Positions 18,033-24,700 are shown, counted from the stretch's first letter. The stretch: DNA of 47,816 bases from an uncultured Clostridia bacterium (GCA_947165425.1 CAMVAJ010000012.1:1-47816), one strand, 5' to 3'. Made by a program: numbers and translations. The notes: a model not told the origin generated them from the letters alone.

Positions 18033-19118
18033 TCAGGCCTCGTCCTCCTCCGCGTTCGCGACGCGGAAGGCGTAGATGGTGGTGGTGTCGTACTTTTCGC
18101 CGGGGCGGAGCACGGTGGTGCCGGGGAACTGGGGGTTGTTCGGGTCGTCCGGGCAGTGCTGCGTCTCCAGGCAGAGACCGCAGTAGTGGCCGTAGTGGAC
18201 GCCGCCCTTGCCGCCGTCATAGCTGGTGGTGCAGGCGGTGTAGAGCTGGATGGCGGGCTGGTCGGTGATGACCTCCATCACGCGGCCGCTCTCCTCATGG
18301 TATACCCAGGCCGCCAGACCCATGTTTTCGCCCTTGCGCAGGACGAAGTTGTGGTCGTAGCCGCCCGCGGGCTCCATCTGGCTGCAGGTGTCCATCGCGT
18401 CCAGACCGTCGCCCAGCAGCATGCCGTCGCTCAGATCCAGGGGCGTGCCGGCAACGGGCATGTAGCCGCCCAGGGGGATCAGCCCGTCGTCGACCGGGGT
18501 GATCACGTCGGCCTCAATGAGTACCTCGTGATCCCGGATGCTGCCGTGGTCATGACCGCCGAGGTTAAAGTAGGTGTGGTTGGTCAGGTTGCAGAGGGTG
18601 GGCTTGTCGGTGGTCGCCTCGTAGCGGATGGAGAGATTGTCGTCCTCGTCCCAGGTATAGGTGACGGTGACGTCCAGATTGCCGGGATAGTTCTCCTCGC
18701 CGTCGGGGCTGAGATAGTGGAAGGCGACGCTGTCGCGGTGCTCGCCCTCGCATGGCTCGGCGCGCCACATCTTCTGGGAGAAGCCCACGTTTCCGCCGTG
18801 CAGGTGGTTCTTGCCGTTGTCGTTCAGGGCAAGCTGGTAGGTGACGCCGTCCAGCGTGAAGCGGCCCTTGCCGATGCGGTTGCCGTAGCGCCCCACGGTA
18901 TCGCCCATGCAGCCGTGGTCCGCGCCGTACTTCTCCATGCTGTCGAAGCCGAGGGCCACGTCGGCCAGCTTGCCCTCGCGGTCCGGCACCAGGATCGAGG
19001 TCACGATCGCGCCGTAGTCGATGATGGAGACCGAGGAGCCATACGCGTTGGTCATGGTATACATGGTTACGGGCGCCCCGTTTGGCGCGGTGCCGAAGGG
19101 TTTCTTGGTGATGGACAT
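18033..19118 (-). CDS. galM: Aldose 1-epimerase (galactose mutarotase)
   Basis: Interconverts alpha and beta anomers of hexoses, so that kinases receive the right form. At 361 residues it is close to the family length of about 340-350. Visible are NRIGKGRFTLDG, a substrate histidine in NGKNHLHGG, the catalytic histidine in NLTNHTYFNLGG, and the catalytic glutamate region GLCLETQHCPDDPN. It has no signal peptide, so it is cytosolic. ATG 19118 is chosen for AAGGAGG 8 bp upstream; an open frame to 19358 runs into the 6S RNA and is not coding. Its promoter is at 19150-19178. Confidence 0.95.
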   Translation of the reverse strand: MSITKKPFGTAPNGAPVTMYTMTNAYGSSVSIIDYGAIVTSILVPDREGKLADVALGFDSMEKYGADHGCMGDTVGRYGNRIGKGRFTLDGVTYQLALNDNGKNHLHGGNVGFSQKMWRAEPCEGEHRDSVAFHYLSPDGEENYPGNLDVTVTYTWDEDDNLSIRYEATTDKPTLCNLTNHTYFNLGGHDHGSIRDHEVLIEADVITPVDDGLIPLGGYMPVAGTPLDLSDGMLLGDGLDAMDTCSQMEPAGGYDHNFVLRKGENMGLAAWVYHEESGRVMEVITDQPAIQLYTACTTSYDGGKGGVHYGHYCGLCLETQHCPDDPNNPQFPGTTVLRPGEKYDTTTIYAFRVANAEEDEA

Positions 19119-19149
19119 GGGGAAACGCCTCCTTGTTCTTTCTGGCCGC

Positions 19150-19178
19150 ATTTTACCGCAGATAGGGGAGAGCGTCAA
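19150..19178 (-). promoter_or_regulatory. galM promoter
   Basis: TTGACG (19173-19178), 17-bp spacer, TAAAAT (19150-19155) on the minus strand, 31 bp upstream of galM. Confidence 0.75.
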
Positions 19179-19213
19179 GGGGCAGATGGCGGCGCGAAGC
19201 GGTCTCAGGCTAC

Positions 19214-19435
19214 AAAAAAACCGCCTCGGAGGAGACGGTCTAAGACCCCAGAGTGCCGGTGCCCTCGTTTTTTCACCCGCTATGTATAGCAGGCTGGCTC
19301 CCTGCCGCTGCTTATCTGCCGTCCCCTGGCGACCTCGCGGTCGGGGGCATGACATCATCAGTCGTGGACCCGGGTGCCATTTTGTGAAGTGTGGGGAAAA
19401 CCGAAAAGCTGTCGAACACCCCAGGAAAATCTCAT
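19214..19435 (-). ncRNA. ssrS: Probable 6S RNA
   Basis: A stand-alone transcript of about 220 nt with a consensus promoter and a strong terminator (ACCGTCTC-loop-GAGGCGGT plus seven T). The 5' block TCCTGGGGTGTTCG pairs fully, with G-U pairs, with the 3' block GGCACTCTGGGG, leaving a long imperfect stem around an open centre. This is the plan of 6S RNA, which binds RNA polymerase by mimicking an open promoter; the E. coli RNA begins with a similar UCUGAGAUGUUCG. No protein frame is convincing. RNase P RNA (longer) and SRP RNA (different conserved loop) fit less well. A covariance search with the 6S model would settle it. Confidence 0.68.
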
Positions 19436-19441
19436 GGCTTA

Positions 19442-19469
19442 ATTATAACGATTTGTTTCATCCTGTCAA
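19442..19469 (-). promoter_or_regulatory. 6S RNA promoter
   Basis: Consensus TTGACA (19464-19469), 16-bp spacer and consensus TATAAT (19442-19447) on the minus strand; start near 19435. Confidence 0.85.
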
Positions 19470-19495
19470 GGGGCAAAATGTTGACCAGATAAGAC

Positions 19496-19523
19496 AAAAA
19501 CTCCCGGCTTTCGAGCCGGGAGT
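19496..19523 (-). terminator. Former tRNA-Trp terminator, now separated by the element
   Basis: ACTCCCGGCT (19500-19509), TTCG loop, AGCCGGGAGT (19514-19523), T run on the minus strand. It lies 7 bp beyond the left att copy. Before integration it would have stood directly behind tRNA-Trp. Confidence 0.82.
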
Positions 19524-19529
19524 GAAGCG

Positions 19530-19549
19530 CAGGGGCTGAAGGATTCGAA
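19530..19549 (-). repeat. Left attachment site
   Basis: Carries AGGGGCTGAAGGATTCGAA, identical to the T-arm and acceptor end of tRNA-Trp at 24706-24725. It is a tRNA 3'-end remnant with no tRNA body beside it. Confidence 0.92.
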
Positions 19550-19656
19550 TTATATTTTGCGGCTTTTGACACCTTATGACACCCGCTGTAAACATAGTAA
19601 TTACAAGGGTTTGCGAGAGGGCCGCTCCAAATTGTCCCGAAAAATGCCGAGATAAT

Positions 19657-19690
19657 AAGGGTCAAAATAAGGGTCAAAGCAAGGGTCAAA
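19657..19690 (+). repeat. Left arm-type integrase repeats (three copies)
   Basis: AAGGGTCAAA at 19657-19666, 19669-19678 and 19681-19690, all direct and with a 12-bp period. The same 10-mer occurs twice with the same period at the right end (24625-24646). The placement inside both ends fits arm sites bound by the integrase N-terminal domain. The rest of 19550-19970 carries no convincing gene. It holds the repeated motifs TACTTGTAACACTA (near 19740 and 19827) and TTTTTGACNAGAAT (near 19723 and 19775). Confidence 0.75.
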
Positions 19691-19884
19691 CTCCAAAATC
19701 TATTTTTTCGCAAGAATTTGCTTTTTTGACGAGAATCTTACTTGTAACACTAAGTAAAAGCACACTTTTTGACAAGAATTTAACAAAACGTACGAAACAA
19801 GGCTTTTTTGTTTTTGCGGATACTTGTAACACTACCTCCGCGCGATATTGAAAACCGCCTATACCCCAAGGGTGGGTTTATTCA

Positions 19885-19910
19885 AATAAAAACGGGGTCA
19901 ATTTGCCCCG
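19885..19910 (-). terminator. Terminator of the repressor operon
   Basis: Minus-strand stem CGGGG/CCCCG (19906-19910 and 19893-19897), then TTTTTATTTG, about 60 bp after the 68-residue protein gene. Confidence 0.72.
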
Positions 19911-19970
19911 AACGGCGGCGAGTGCATTATAATCCATCTAAACGCAGAAAGCCCGAAATCAGAGCGTTTT

Positions 19971-20177
19971 TCAAGGGTTATTCTCGACTTCTAAAGCGTC
20001 TGGATTCTGTCTATAATACTCCGCTATTTTGTCCTCTGCGGCTATACGTAATTCGTCAATCTGACTATCTGTCAAACTATGAATATGGAAACCCTCACGC
20101 GCAAGCCGAATATAACTATCTCGGTCAATCCGCGCAAACCCGGCGTAATCACAGTATTGCATATTAACCCCCGTCAT
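19971..20177 (-). CDS. Small protein of unknown function, coupled to the repressor
   Basis: Sixty-eight residues, acidic, predicted mostly helical (SLTDSQIDELRIAAEDKIAEYYRQN). I do not recognise the family. Its ATG overlaps the TGA of the upstream repressor (ATGA at 20174-20177), so translation is coupled. Partners of CI-type repressors in this position are often accessory regulators or anti-repressor-like proteins, but nothing in the sequence proves that here. Confidence 0.7.
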   Translation of the reverse strand: MTGVNMQYCDYAGFARIDRDSYIRLAREGFHIHSLTDSQIDELRIAAEDKIAEYYRQNPDALEVENNP

Positions 20178-20383
20178 AACTCTGTCCCATCTGGAAAACG
20201 AAATGAAAGCTTGAAATCAGCACCAACGGCATTTGCTATGGTGGTTAGTTCTTCCATGGTAAAACGTCCCACCTTCAAACGCTGGTGTAGGTTTTGTGGG
20301 GTAGTTCCAATTCTCCGGGCTAACTCTGATTCACTGATCCCAGCTATGGCACAAATCGCCTTGATTTTCTGGGCTAATGTCAT
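20174..20383 (-). CDS. Cro/CI-type (Xre family) helix-turn-helix repressor
   Basis: Sixty-nine residues, almost entirely one HTH domain (ISESELARRIGTTPQNLHQRLKVG, with the recognition helix after GTTP). It lacks a dimerisation or self-cleavage domain, so induction by LexA-like cleavage is unlikely. GGAGGTGAT precedes ATG 20383. It is transcribed leftward from a consensus promoter (20402-20430) that faces away from the rightward promoter (20472-20500), the arrangement of a phage-like genetic switch. The palindrome CAAATATTTG at 20432-20441 between them is a candidate operator. Confidence 0.88.
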   Translation of the reverse strand: MTLAQKIKAICAIAGISESELARRIGTTPQNLHQRLKVGRFTMEELTTIANAVGADFKLSFRFPDGTEL

Positions 20384-20401
20384 GGTATCACCTCCAGCCC
20401 A

Positions 20402-20430
20402 ATTATAAATGATATGCTATAAAATGTCAA
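20402..20430 (-). promoter_or_regulatory. Leftward switch promoter
   Basis: TTGACA (20425-20430), 17-bp spacer, TATAAT (20402-20407) on the minus strand: consensus hexamers driving the repressor. Confidence 0.88.
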
Positions 20431-20471
20431 ACAAATATTTGCTTTCATCATCGAAATAATGAAATAAGCTA

Positions 20472-20500
20472 TTGACAATTTAAATGAAATGGTTTATAAT
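20472..20500 (+). promoter_or_regulatory. Rightward switch promoter
   Basis: TTGACA (20472-20477), 17-bp spacer, TATAAT (20495-20500): consensus hexamers. It is 41 bp from the leftward promoter's -35 and likely controlled by the same repressor. Confidence 0.88.
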
Positions 20501-20506
20501 AACATT

Positions 20507-20608
20507 GTCAGAAGGGCGGGAAACTCAATTTTCCCCGAGTAGCACGCAGTAGCGGCGAAACGGACTAAAGCCCCGCCCAATCTGAACACAAAGAAAGGGG
20601 AAACCACG
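20507..20608 (+). promoter_or_regulatory. Structured 5' leader of the small-protein operon
   Basis: An untranslated leader of about 100 nt. GGGCGGG (20514-20520) can pair with CCCGCCC (20572-20578). Alternatively TTTCCCC (20530-20536) can pair with GGGGAAA (20597-20603), which is the ribosome site of the next gene. The two pairings compete or would form a pseudoknot. No known riboswitch class is recognised. Confidence 0.5.
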
Positions 20609-20881
20609 ATGAATAGCAAGCTTGACAACATGGCAAACGAACTCCGCGAAATACAGAGAACAATCGAAGAACTAACCGCCCAAGCCGATACAATCAAAGA
20701 CGCTTTCAAAGCGGCGATGATTGAAACCGGGAAAGAAGAACTGACCGGGAACGGATGGAAAGCGACATGGAAAACCGTAACCTCCAGCCGCTTCGATGGT
20801 AAAGCCCTCAAAGCCGCCGATCCCGCGACCTATGAAAAATTCTGCAAACCCTCGGTTTCTTGCAGATTCGTGCTTGTATGA
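20609..20881 (+). CDS. Small phage-type protein
   Basis: Ninety residues: an N-terminal coiled-coil-like helix (residues 1-40), then GNGWKATWKTVTSSRFDGKA and ATYEKFCKPSVSCRF. This layout (helix, then TVTSxRFD, then a short RF-ended strand) recalls a conserved small protein of Firmicute phages and prophages that I know only as uncharacterised. The start is ATG 20609 after AAAGGGGAAA. It is the first gene after the rightward switch promoter, hence an early gene. Confidence 0.78.
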   Translation: MNSKLDNMANELREIQRTIEELTAQADTIKDAFKAAMIETGKEELTGNGWKATWKTVTSSRFDGKALKAADPATYEKFCKPSVSCRFVLV

Positions 20882-20900
20882 AAACGGAGGACATGCTAAA

Positions 20901-21122
20901 ATGAATCGAATCATTCAGACCGTAAACGATATTCCCCAGAACTCGGCGTTTACCCTCGCAGAGTGGCAAGCTTTCGAAGATAAGCTTCGGACGCTTACCC
21001 CAGAGCAAATGAACAATCTAAGAGACTTTCTCTCATTCCGACAGGCCATGGAAAAAATCGGCGTTCGGGTATATCGGCTAAAGGCTAAGAAACCATCTGA
21101 CAAGCCGCTGATCGACTTTTAA
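20901..21122 (+). CDS. Small protein of unknown function
   Basis: Seventy-three residues, no recognised family. The N-terminal half is helical and amphipathic (LAEWQAFEDKLRTLTPEQMNNLRDFL); the C-terminus is basic (RVYRLKAKKPSDK). GGAGG lies 10 bp before ATG 20901; the nearer ATG at 20893 stops after three codons. It is co-directional with the 90-residue gene, with a 19-bp gap. Confidence 0.72.
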   Translation: MNRIIQTVNDIPQNSAFTLAEWQAFEDKLRTLTPEQMNNLRDFLSFRQAMEKIGVRVYRLKAKKPSDKPLIDF

Positions 21123-21139
21123 CAAGGGGGTTGCTAACC

Positions 21140-21211
21140 ATGTTGTGGGTTGCCGCTGTTATCATATTCCCGTTTCTGCTACTGGCTGAATTGCTGAAGC
21201 TGACCAAGTGA
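21140..21211 (+). CDS. 23-residue single-pass membrane peptide
   Basis: Begins MLWVAAVIIFPFLLLAELLK and ends with a lysine: one hydrophobic helix and a short basic tail. AAGGGGG precedes the ATG. It is third in the early operon. The size and form fit a small membrane effector or toxin-like peptide, but no family is recognised. Confidence 0.55.
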   Translation: MLWVAAVIIFPFLLLAELLKLTK

Positions 21212-21218
21212 ACACGTG

Positions 21219-21246
21219 TTGACAAACCGTCCCGAATTAGTATAAT
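21219..21246 (+). promoter_or_regulatory. Promoter of a very short transcript
   Basis: TTGACA (21219-21224), 16-bp spacer, TATAAT (21241-21246): consensus. Its start near 21253 lies only about 40 bp before a strong terminator, and no frame fits between. Confidence 0.75.
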
Positions 21247-21273
21247 TCAAACGAGCCTTATTTTCCCATCCCG

Positions 21274-21293
21274 CCGCCCGCAAGGGCGGTTTT
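21274..21293 (+). terminator. Terminator of the early operon and short transcript
   Basis: CCGCCC (21274-21279), GCAA loop, GGGCGG (21284-21289), TTTT. Confidence 0.85.
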
Positions 21294-21310
21294 CTTGTTA
21301 TGTACTCGGT

Positions 21311-21407
21311 TTTGTCGGGTTGTCGGGTTTTTGTAGAGCATTAGAGCATATATCTTTCTTTTTTTTTCTTACTCTCAATATAACAAATAAACCCGACAAA
21401 CCCGACA
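21311..21407. other. Candidate replication origin: inverted iteron pairs around an AT-rich core
   Basis: Two head-to-tail TGTCGGGTT units (21313-21321, 21321-21329) and two head-to-tail AACCCGACA units (21390-21398, 21399-21407) face each other across about 60 bp of AT-rich, T-run-containing DNA. A further AACCCGACA lies at 21606-21614, inside the 3' end of rep. Iterons beside an AT-rich stretch next to a replication gene are the usual make-up of satellite and plasmid origins. Confidence 0.65.
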
Positions 21408-21495
21408 AAGGACAAGCCAAACCCTTGTGTTTCAAGGGCTCATGCTTGTCCTGTTTTGCGTGAAAATAGGCTTGAAAATCAGACAAAAACCCGAA

Positions 21496-23004
21496 TTATG
21501 ATAGGCGTATTGTGTGCTTTTTCCACTTAATAACCCATCCTATACGCCGTGTTTCAGACCCGTTAGCGTCTGTATACGGGACTTTCTCTTTTTGTTCCCA
21601 CCCTAAACCCGACAAATAAGGCTTGATTCTTCTCCCAAACGATTTGACAGAAGCGTCTATATCTTTTGCAGGAAATTCATCGGGGAGATCGTTTAGCATA
21701 CAAAAAAGAGAATAATCCCCATATAAGATAACTGTCTGGAGCATTTGGCCCTCTGTATAGTTATTAGGCGTGATTTGTTCATGTATGAACCGTTCCAAAG
21801 CTGGGAATGCTTTTGACACGCCGTTAGCAAGTAATGCTCGGTTATCCTCTGCGCTGGGGGAAAGCGGAATGTTTTTGTTATTGATGAACCAATTATACAA
21901 ACCCCGCATAAGCCATAGAACAATCCCCGCCGATTCTTCTTCTAACAGATGGGCCCCGAAATCACCGATTTTTTCAGCATCGCTTAGCGGGCCACGTTTT
22001 GCGCTTAAAATAATACTTCTGCGGGCAAGGGCCTGATTATCATCCCATCGTGCTTTTAAAGAGTCAACACCGAAATTTGTTACACCAAGTACGCTACAAT
22101 AGAATTGCTCGGAGACATGCGGTTTGTTCTTCTCGTTGACCCGTTGGGCAATGTGTTTTCCAGATGATATAATTGCTTTTAGACGGCTGGCATCGGCCAA
22201 GCCCCTTTTGGGCATTTCATCATCATGGATCACCAATGCTTTTGATAGATTCTCCAATCCGAAAGTGTCGTGTAAGTGTGCTATTTCAAAACGCTGTGTC
22301 GTTCCCGCTCCAAGCAAACCGACAAACGTCTCTAAAACCTGGGATTTTCCACACCCGCTAACACCCTCCAAGAATAATGCCGCTTGTGATTCAGAGGATG
22401 GTGTCATCATTTCCCCTAACGCAGTTTGCAAAGTTTCTATATCGCTTTCGTCATTGCAGAATAGCCCGGATAAATAATTCTCCCATTTGGGACATTCAGC
22501 TTCTTTAATCGGAAAATCAACAGCAAAACGATAGGGTAAACACCTTTTTCGGTTTAGTTGGAACGTCCATGTTTGCAAATCGGTTGTTGGGCGCGTCCCG
22601 GTAATCACTAAATCACCATTTGCGAAGGGTAATATGTTTGGGTCGGGTTTGACTTCTCCGATGCAGGATAGCTTTATTATTGCGGCCAGATTATTAACCG
22701 TTGGATTTAGACCGCTTTTATAACCTAAGTCTACAAGCACTCCCAAAATACTGCCTTTTAATTGATCGTCGGAAAGCTGGCCGTTTTTCTCATACGGGGC
22801 ATAAAGAATGCCGTTATCGCATACACACTTGTTCTCTTCAATGTATGCTTGTGCGAAGCTGTTTTCGTCTATGCCCGTACATTTTCCCTGTGCATCTTTT
22901 GCAAACAAATCTTCGCGGGGAACTGTTTTTGTATAGGCTTCATATTCTTCTATGTTTATTGTTAGCTTTTGTGGTATCAATTCAATTTTACCAATTTGCT
23001 CCAT
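21496..23004 (-). CDS. Rep-like primase/superfamily 3 helicase (phage D5-type)
   Basis: About 502 residues. The C-terminal half is an AAA+ SF3-type ATPase: Walker A GVSGCGKSQVLETF, Walker B LVIHDDEMPKRG, a sensor-like VLGVTNFGVDSL, and an arginine-containing LARRSIILSAKRG. The N-terminal third matches no primase motif I can name; a small Cys-containing segment, KCVCDNGILY, is visible. Proteins of this type replicate satellites and small phages from a nearby iteron origin, and such an origin lies 90-185 bp beyond its stop. ATG 23004 is preferred over TTG 23025 because AAGGGATG stands before it. It is 22 bp after the excisionase-like gene. Confidence 0.85.
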   Translation of the reverse strand: MEQIGKIELIPQKLTINIEEYEAYTKTVPREDLFAKDAQGKCTGIDENSFAQAYIEENKCVCDNGILYAPYEKNGQLSDDQLKGSILGVLVDLGYKSGLNPTVNNLAAIIKLSCIGEVKPDPNILPFANGDLVITGTRPTTDLQTWTFQLNRKRCLPYRFAVDFPIKEAECPKWENYLSGLFCNDESDIETLQTALGEMMTPSSESQAALFLEGVSGCGKSQVLETFVGLLGAGTTQRFEIAHLHDTFGLENLSKALVIHDDEMPKRGLADASRLKAIISSGKHIAQRVNEKNKPHVSEQFYCSVLGVTNFGVDSLKARWDDNQALARRSIILSAKRGPLSDAEKIGDFGAHLLEEESAGIVLWLMRGLYNWFINNKNIPLSPSAEDNRALLANGVSKAFPALERFIHEQITPNNYTEGQMLQTVILYGDYSLFCMLNDLPDEFPAKDIDASVKSFGRRIKPYLSGLGWEQKEKVPYTDANGSETRRIGWVIKWKKHTIRLS

Positions 23005-23026
23005 TTTGATCCCATCCCTTCGCAAA

Positions 23027-23215
23027 TCATTCTTCTGCGTTAAGCTTTTTTAGCAGAGCGGGGATATTCACAAGGTAGTTTTTGCCGACCTTGATATGCG
23101 GGACGTTCCCGGTTTGGCACCCTGTCCGCAAATAGCCGATTGATAACCCCGTCCGCATAGACGCTTCACGAATAGAGCAGAACGGCGCGTTTTCTGTGTG
23201 CTGGTTTTTGTTCAT
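23027..23215 (-). CDS. Excisionase/AlpA-like small HTH protein
   Basis: Sixty-two residues with a winged-helix excisionase pattern: CSIREASMRTGLSIGYLRTG followed by the wing VPHIKVGKNYLVNIPALLKKL. It probably assists excision by the integrase encoded divergently at 23438, and in satellites such proteins also activate rep. ATG 23215 is chosen because GGAGG is 7 bp upstream; the frame reaches 23260 without a ribosome site. Confidence 0.85.
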   Translation of the reverse strand: MNKNQHTENAPFCSIREASMRTGLSIGYLRTGCQTGNVPHIKVGKNYLVNIPALLKKLNAEE

Positions 23216-23290
23216 TCTGAATACCTCCATATATAGTAAAAGGCGAGAAAACCAATACACTATCTTGTAGGGCCCTCGCCGTTCAAACGT

Positions 23291-23318
23291 ATTATATCAA
23301 CGTGGATCGTTTTGTCAA
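23291..23318 (-). promoter_or_regulatory. Promoter of the excisionase-rep operon
   Basis: TTGACA (23313-23318), 16-bp spacer, TATAAT (23291-23296) on the minus strand. Downstream, GGCGAG and CTCGCC followed by TTTT in the leader could form an attenuator. Confidence 0.85.
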
Positions 23319-23350
23319 CTTGTCATGTAATATCAAAGCATCATAATAAA

Positions 23351-23379
23351 TTGACACTATCCGTTAAGTGTGATATAGT
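23351..23379 (+). promoter_or_regulatory. Integrase promoter
   Basis: TTGACA (23351-23356), 17-bp spacer, TATAGT (23374-23379), divergent from the excisionase promoter, with only 32 bp between their -35 boxes. Confidence 0.82.
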
Positions 23380-23437
23380 AAATAGGAAGAAACAGGAATT
23401 GTTCTTTGCAAGAATCTGACCGCTGGAGGGGTAAAAA

Positions 23438-24607
23438 ATGGCTAATAAGAGCGCAAATGGACGGGGGACAATTCGTAAACGCCCAGATGGGAGATGGGAG
23501 GCCCGTTTGACGCTATCGGTGGATCAAAAGACAGGAAAACAGAAACAGCGGTCATTCTATGGGAAAACACAAAAAGAAGTCAAAGATAAACTGACAGCGG
23601 CGATAAAAGACCGGGATGATGGAATATCAATCGAAACGCCCGCTAAACTCACGCTGAAAGACTGGTTAGAAAAATGGCTTGACGTGTATTGTATCTCTAT
23701 AAAACCAAACACGCTATACTCATATAAAAAGCAAGTGGATAACTGGATTATTCCGCATCTGGGCGCGGTCAAACTAACGGGGTTGAACCATGCCGCCGTT
23801 CAGAAATTTGTAAACACCATTTCCAGCGGAGAAAAACCGCTTGCTCCGAAATCTGTCAAAAACTGTTTTGCCGTACTGAATAGCGCACTTTCTCGGGCGG
23901 TTCAGAATGATATGATACGCAAAAACCCGTGTACATATATCGAATTACCCCGCATGGAAAAAAAGAGCATAATGCCGCTTAACGAAAGTGAAACAAAGAA
24001 GTTTTTAGAAGCTGTCTCTGGACACGCAAACGAAACATTGTTTCGGGTCGCTCTTTTCACAGGAATGCGGCAAGGGGAATTGATGGGGCTGAAATGGAAT
24101 GATATAGACTTTAAGAAGGGAACAATCCGAGTAGAAAGACAGCTAATTCATGGCAAGGTTGCCGGGACAGGTTATAGCCTGGCCACAACAAAAACGGACG
24201 CCGTTCGGATCATTCGCCCCGCCCCGATGGTTATGTCATGGCTTAAATCTTGGAAACTGGAGCAAGCGAAACGGCGTTTCCAACTGGGCAGACAATGGGG
24301 GGACGAATTTACAGATTTGGTTTTTACTGATCCGATGGGAAAACACCTTTGCCATTCGACACTAACGCATGAAGCGCGGCGATTTGGTGATAAAATAGGG
24401 AAAGCTGGTTTCCGCTTTCATGATTTGCGACATACTTACGCTGTTATGTGTATTCGTGCTGGGGATGATATAAAAACAATTTCTGCAAATCTGGGGCACA
24501 AAACCATTAGCGTAACGATGGACATTTACGCCGCCTATACTATCGACATGGCTATTGCATCGGCTAACAGAATGGATCAATACATGGCAAATATAGGGGT
24601 CGGATAA
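23438..24607 (+). CDS. int: Tyrosine-type site-specific integrase
   Basis: A 389-residue phage/ICE-type integrase. The N-terminal arm-binding domain begins RGTIRKRPDGRWEARLTL, a SAM-like core-binding domain covers about 65-165, and the catalytic domain follows. All active residues are visible: Arg in FTGMRQGELMGL, Lys in ATTKTDAV, HDLRHTY, LGHKTISVT, and Tyr in MDIYAAYT. GGAGG precedes ATG 23438. The gene ends 98 bp from the attachment site in tRNA-Trp, and its predicted arm sites (AAGGGTCAAA) lie just beyond its stop. Confidence 0.96.
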   Translation: MANKSANGRGTIRKRPDGRWEARLTLSVDQKTGKQKQRSFYGKTQKEVKDKLTAAIKDRDDGISIETPAKLTLKDWLEKWLDVYCISIKPNTLYSYKKQVDNWIIPHLGAVKLTGLNHAAVQKFVNTISSGEKPLAPKSVKNCFAVLNSALSRAVQNDMIRKNPCTYIELPRMEKKSIMPLNESETKKFLEAVSGHANETLFRVALFTGMRQGELMGLKWNDIDFKKGTIRVERQLIHGKVAGTGYSLATTKTDAVRIIRPAPMVMSWLKSWKLEQAKRRFQLGRQWGDEFTDLVFTDPMGKHLCHSTLTHEARRFGDKIGKAGFRFHDLRHTYAVMCIRAGDDIKTISANLGHKTISVTMDIYAAYTIDMAIASANRMDQYMANIGVG

Positions 24608-24624
24608 GGGTATTTATACCCAAT

Positions 24625-24646
24625 AAGGGTCAAAATAAGGGTCAAA
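24625..24646 (+). repeat. Right arm-type integrase repeats (two copies)
   Basis: AAGGGTCAAA at 24625-24634 and 24637-24646, direct, 12-bp period, identical to the left-end set. A half-match (AAGGGTATTT) lies at 24606. Confidence 0.75.
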
Positions 24647-24663
24647 CCGCTAAAAAGCACAAG

Positions 24664-24700
24664 AAAAAGCCTTGTAAATGCTTGATTTACAAGGCTTTTT
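24664..24700. terminator. Bidirectional terminator supplied by the element
   Basis: AAAAAGCCTTGTAAAT (24664-24679) pairs with ATTTACAAGGCTTTTT (24685-24700). It ends int and, from the other side, gives tRNA-Trp a new terminator in place of the one displaced to 19496-19523. Confidence 0.9.

Noticed and set aside
19119-19358. Eighty-residue N-terminal extension of galM
   Set aside because: It passes through the galM promoter and the 6S RNA; a strong ribosome site marks ATG 19118 instead.
19589-19612. Similarity of the element's left end to the tRNA-Ser terminator (1853-1879)
   Set aside because: Both are short TGTAA...TTACA hairpins followed by GGGTTTG. The likeness is too short to argue common origin.
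19432-19713. Apparent 93-residue secreted protein on the minus strand with a leucine-rich N-terminus
   Set aside because: Its signal-like stretch is a translation of the AAGGGTCAAA arm repeats and it crosses the att site. The same artefact recurs at 24577-24762.
21211-21224. AACACGTGTT as a parS-like site
   Set aside because: It matches only the central CACGTG of parS and overlaps a promoter -35 box; there is no TTTC/GAAA flank.
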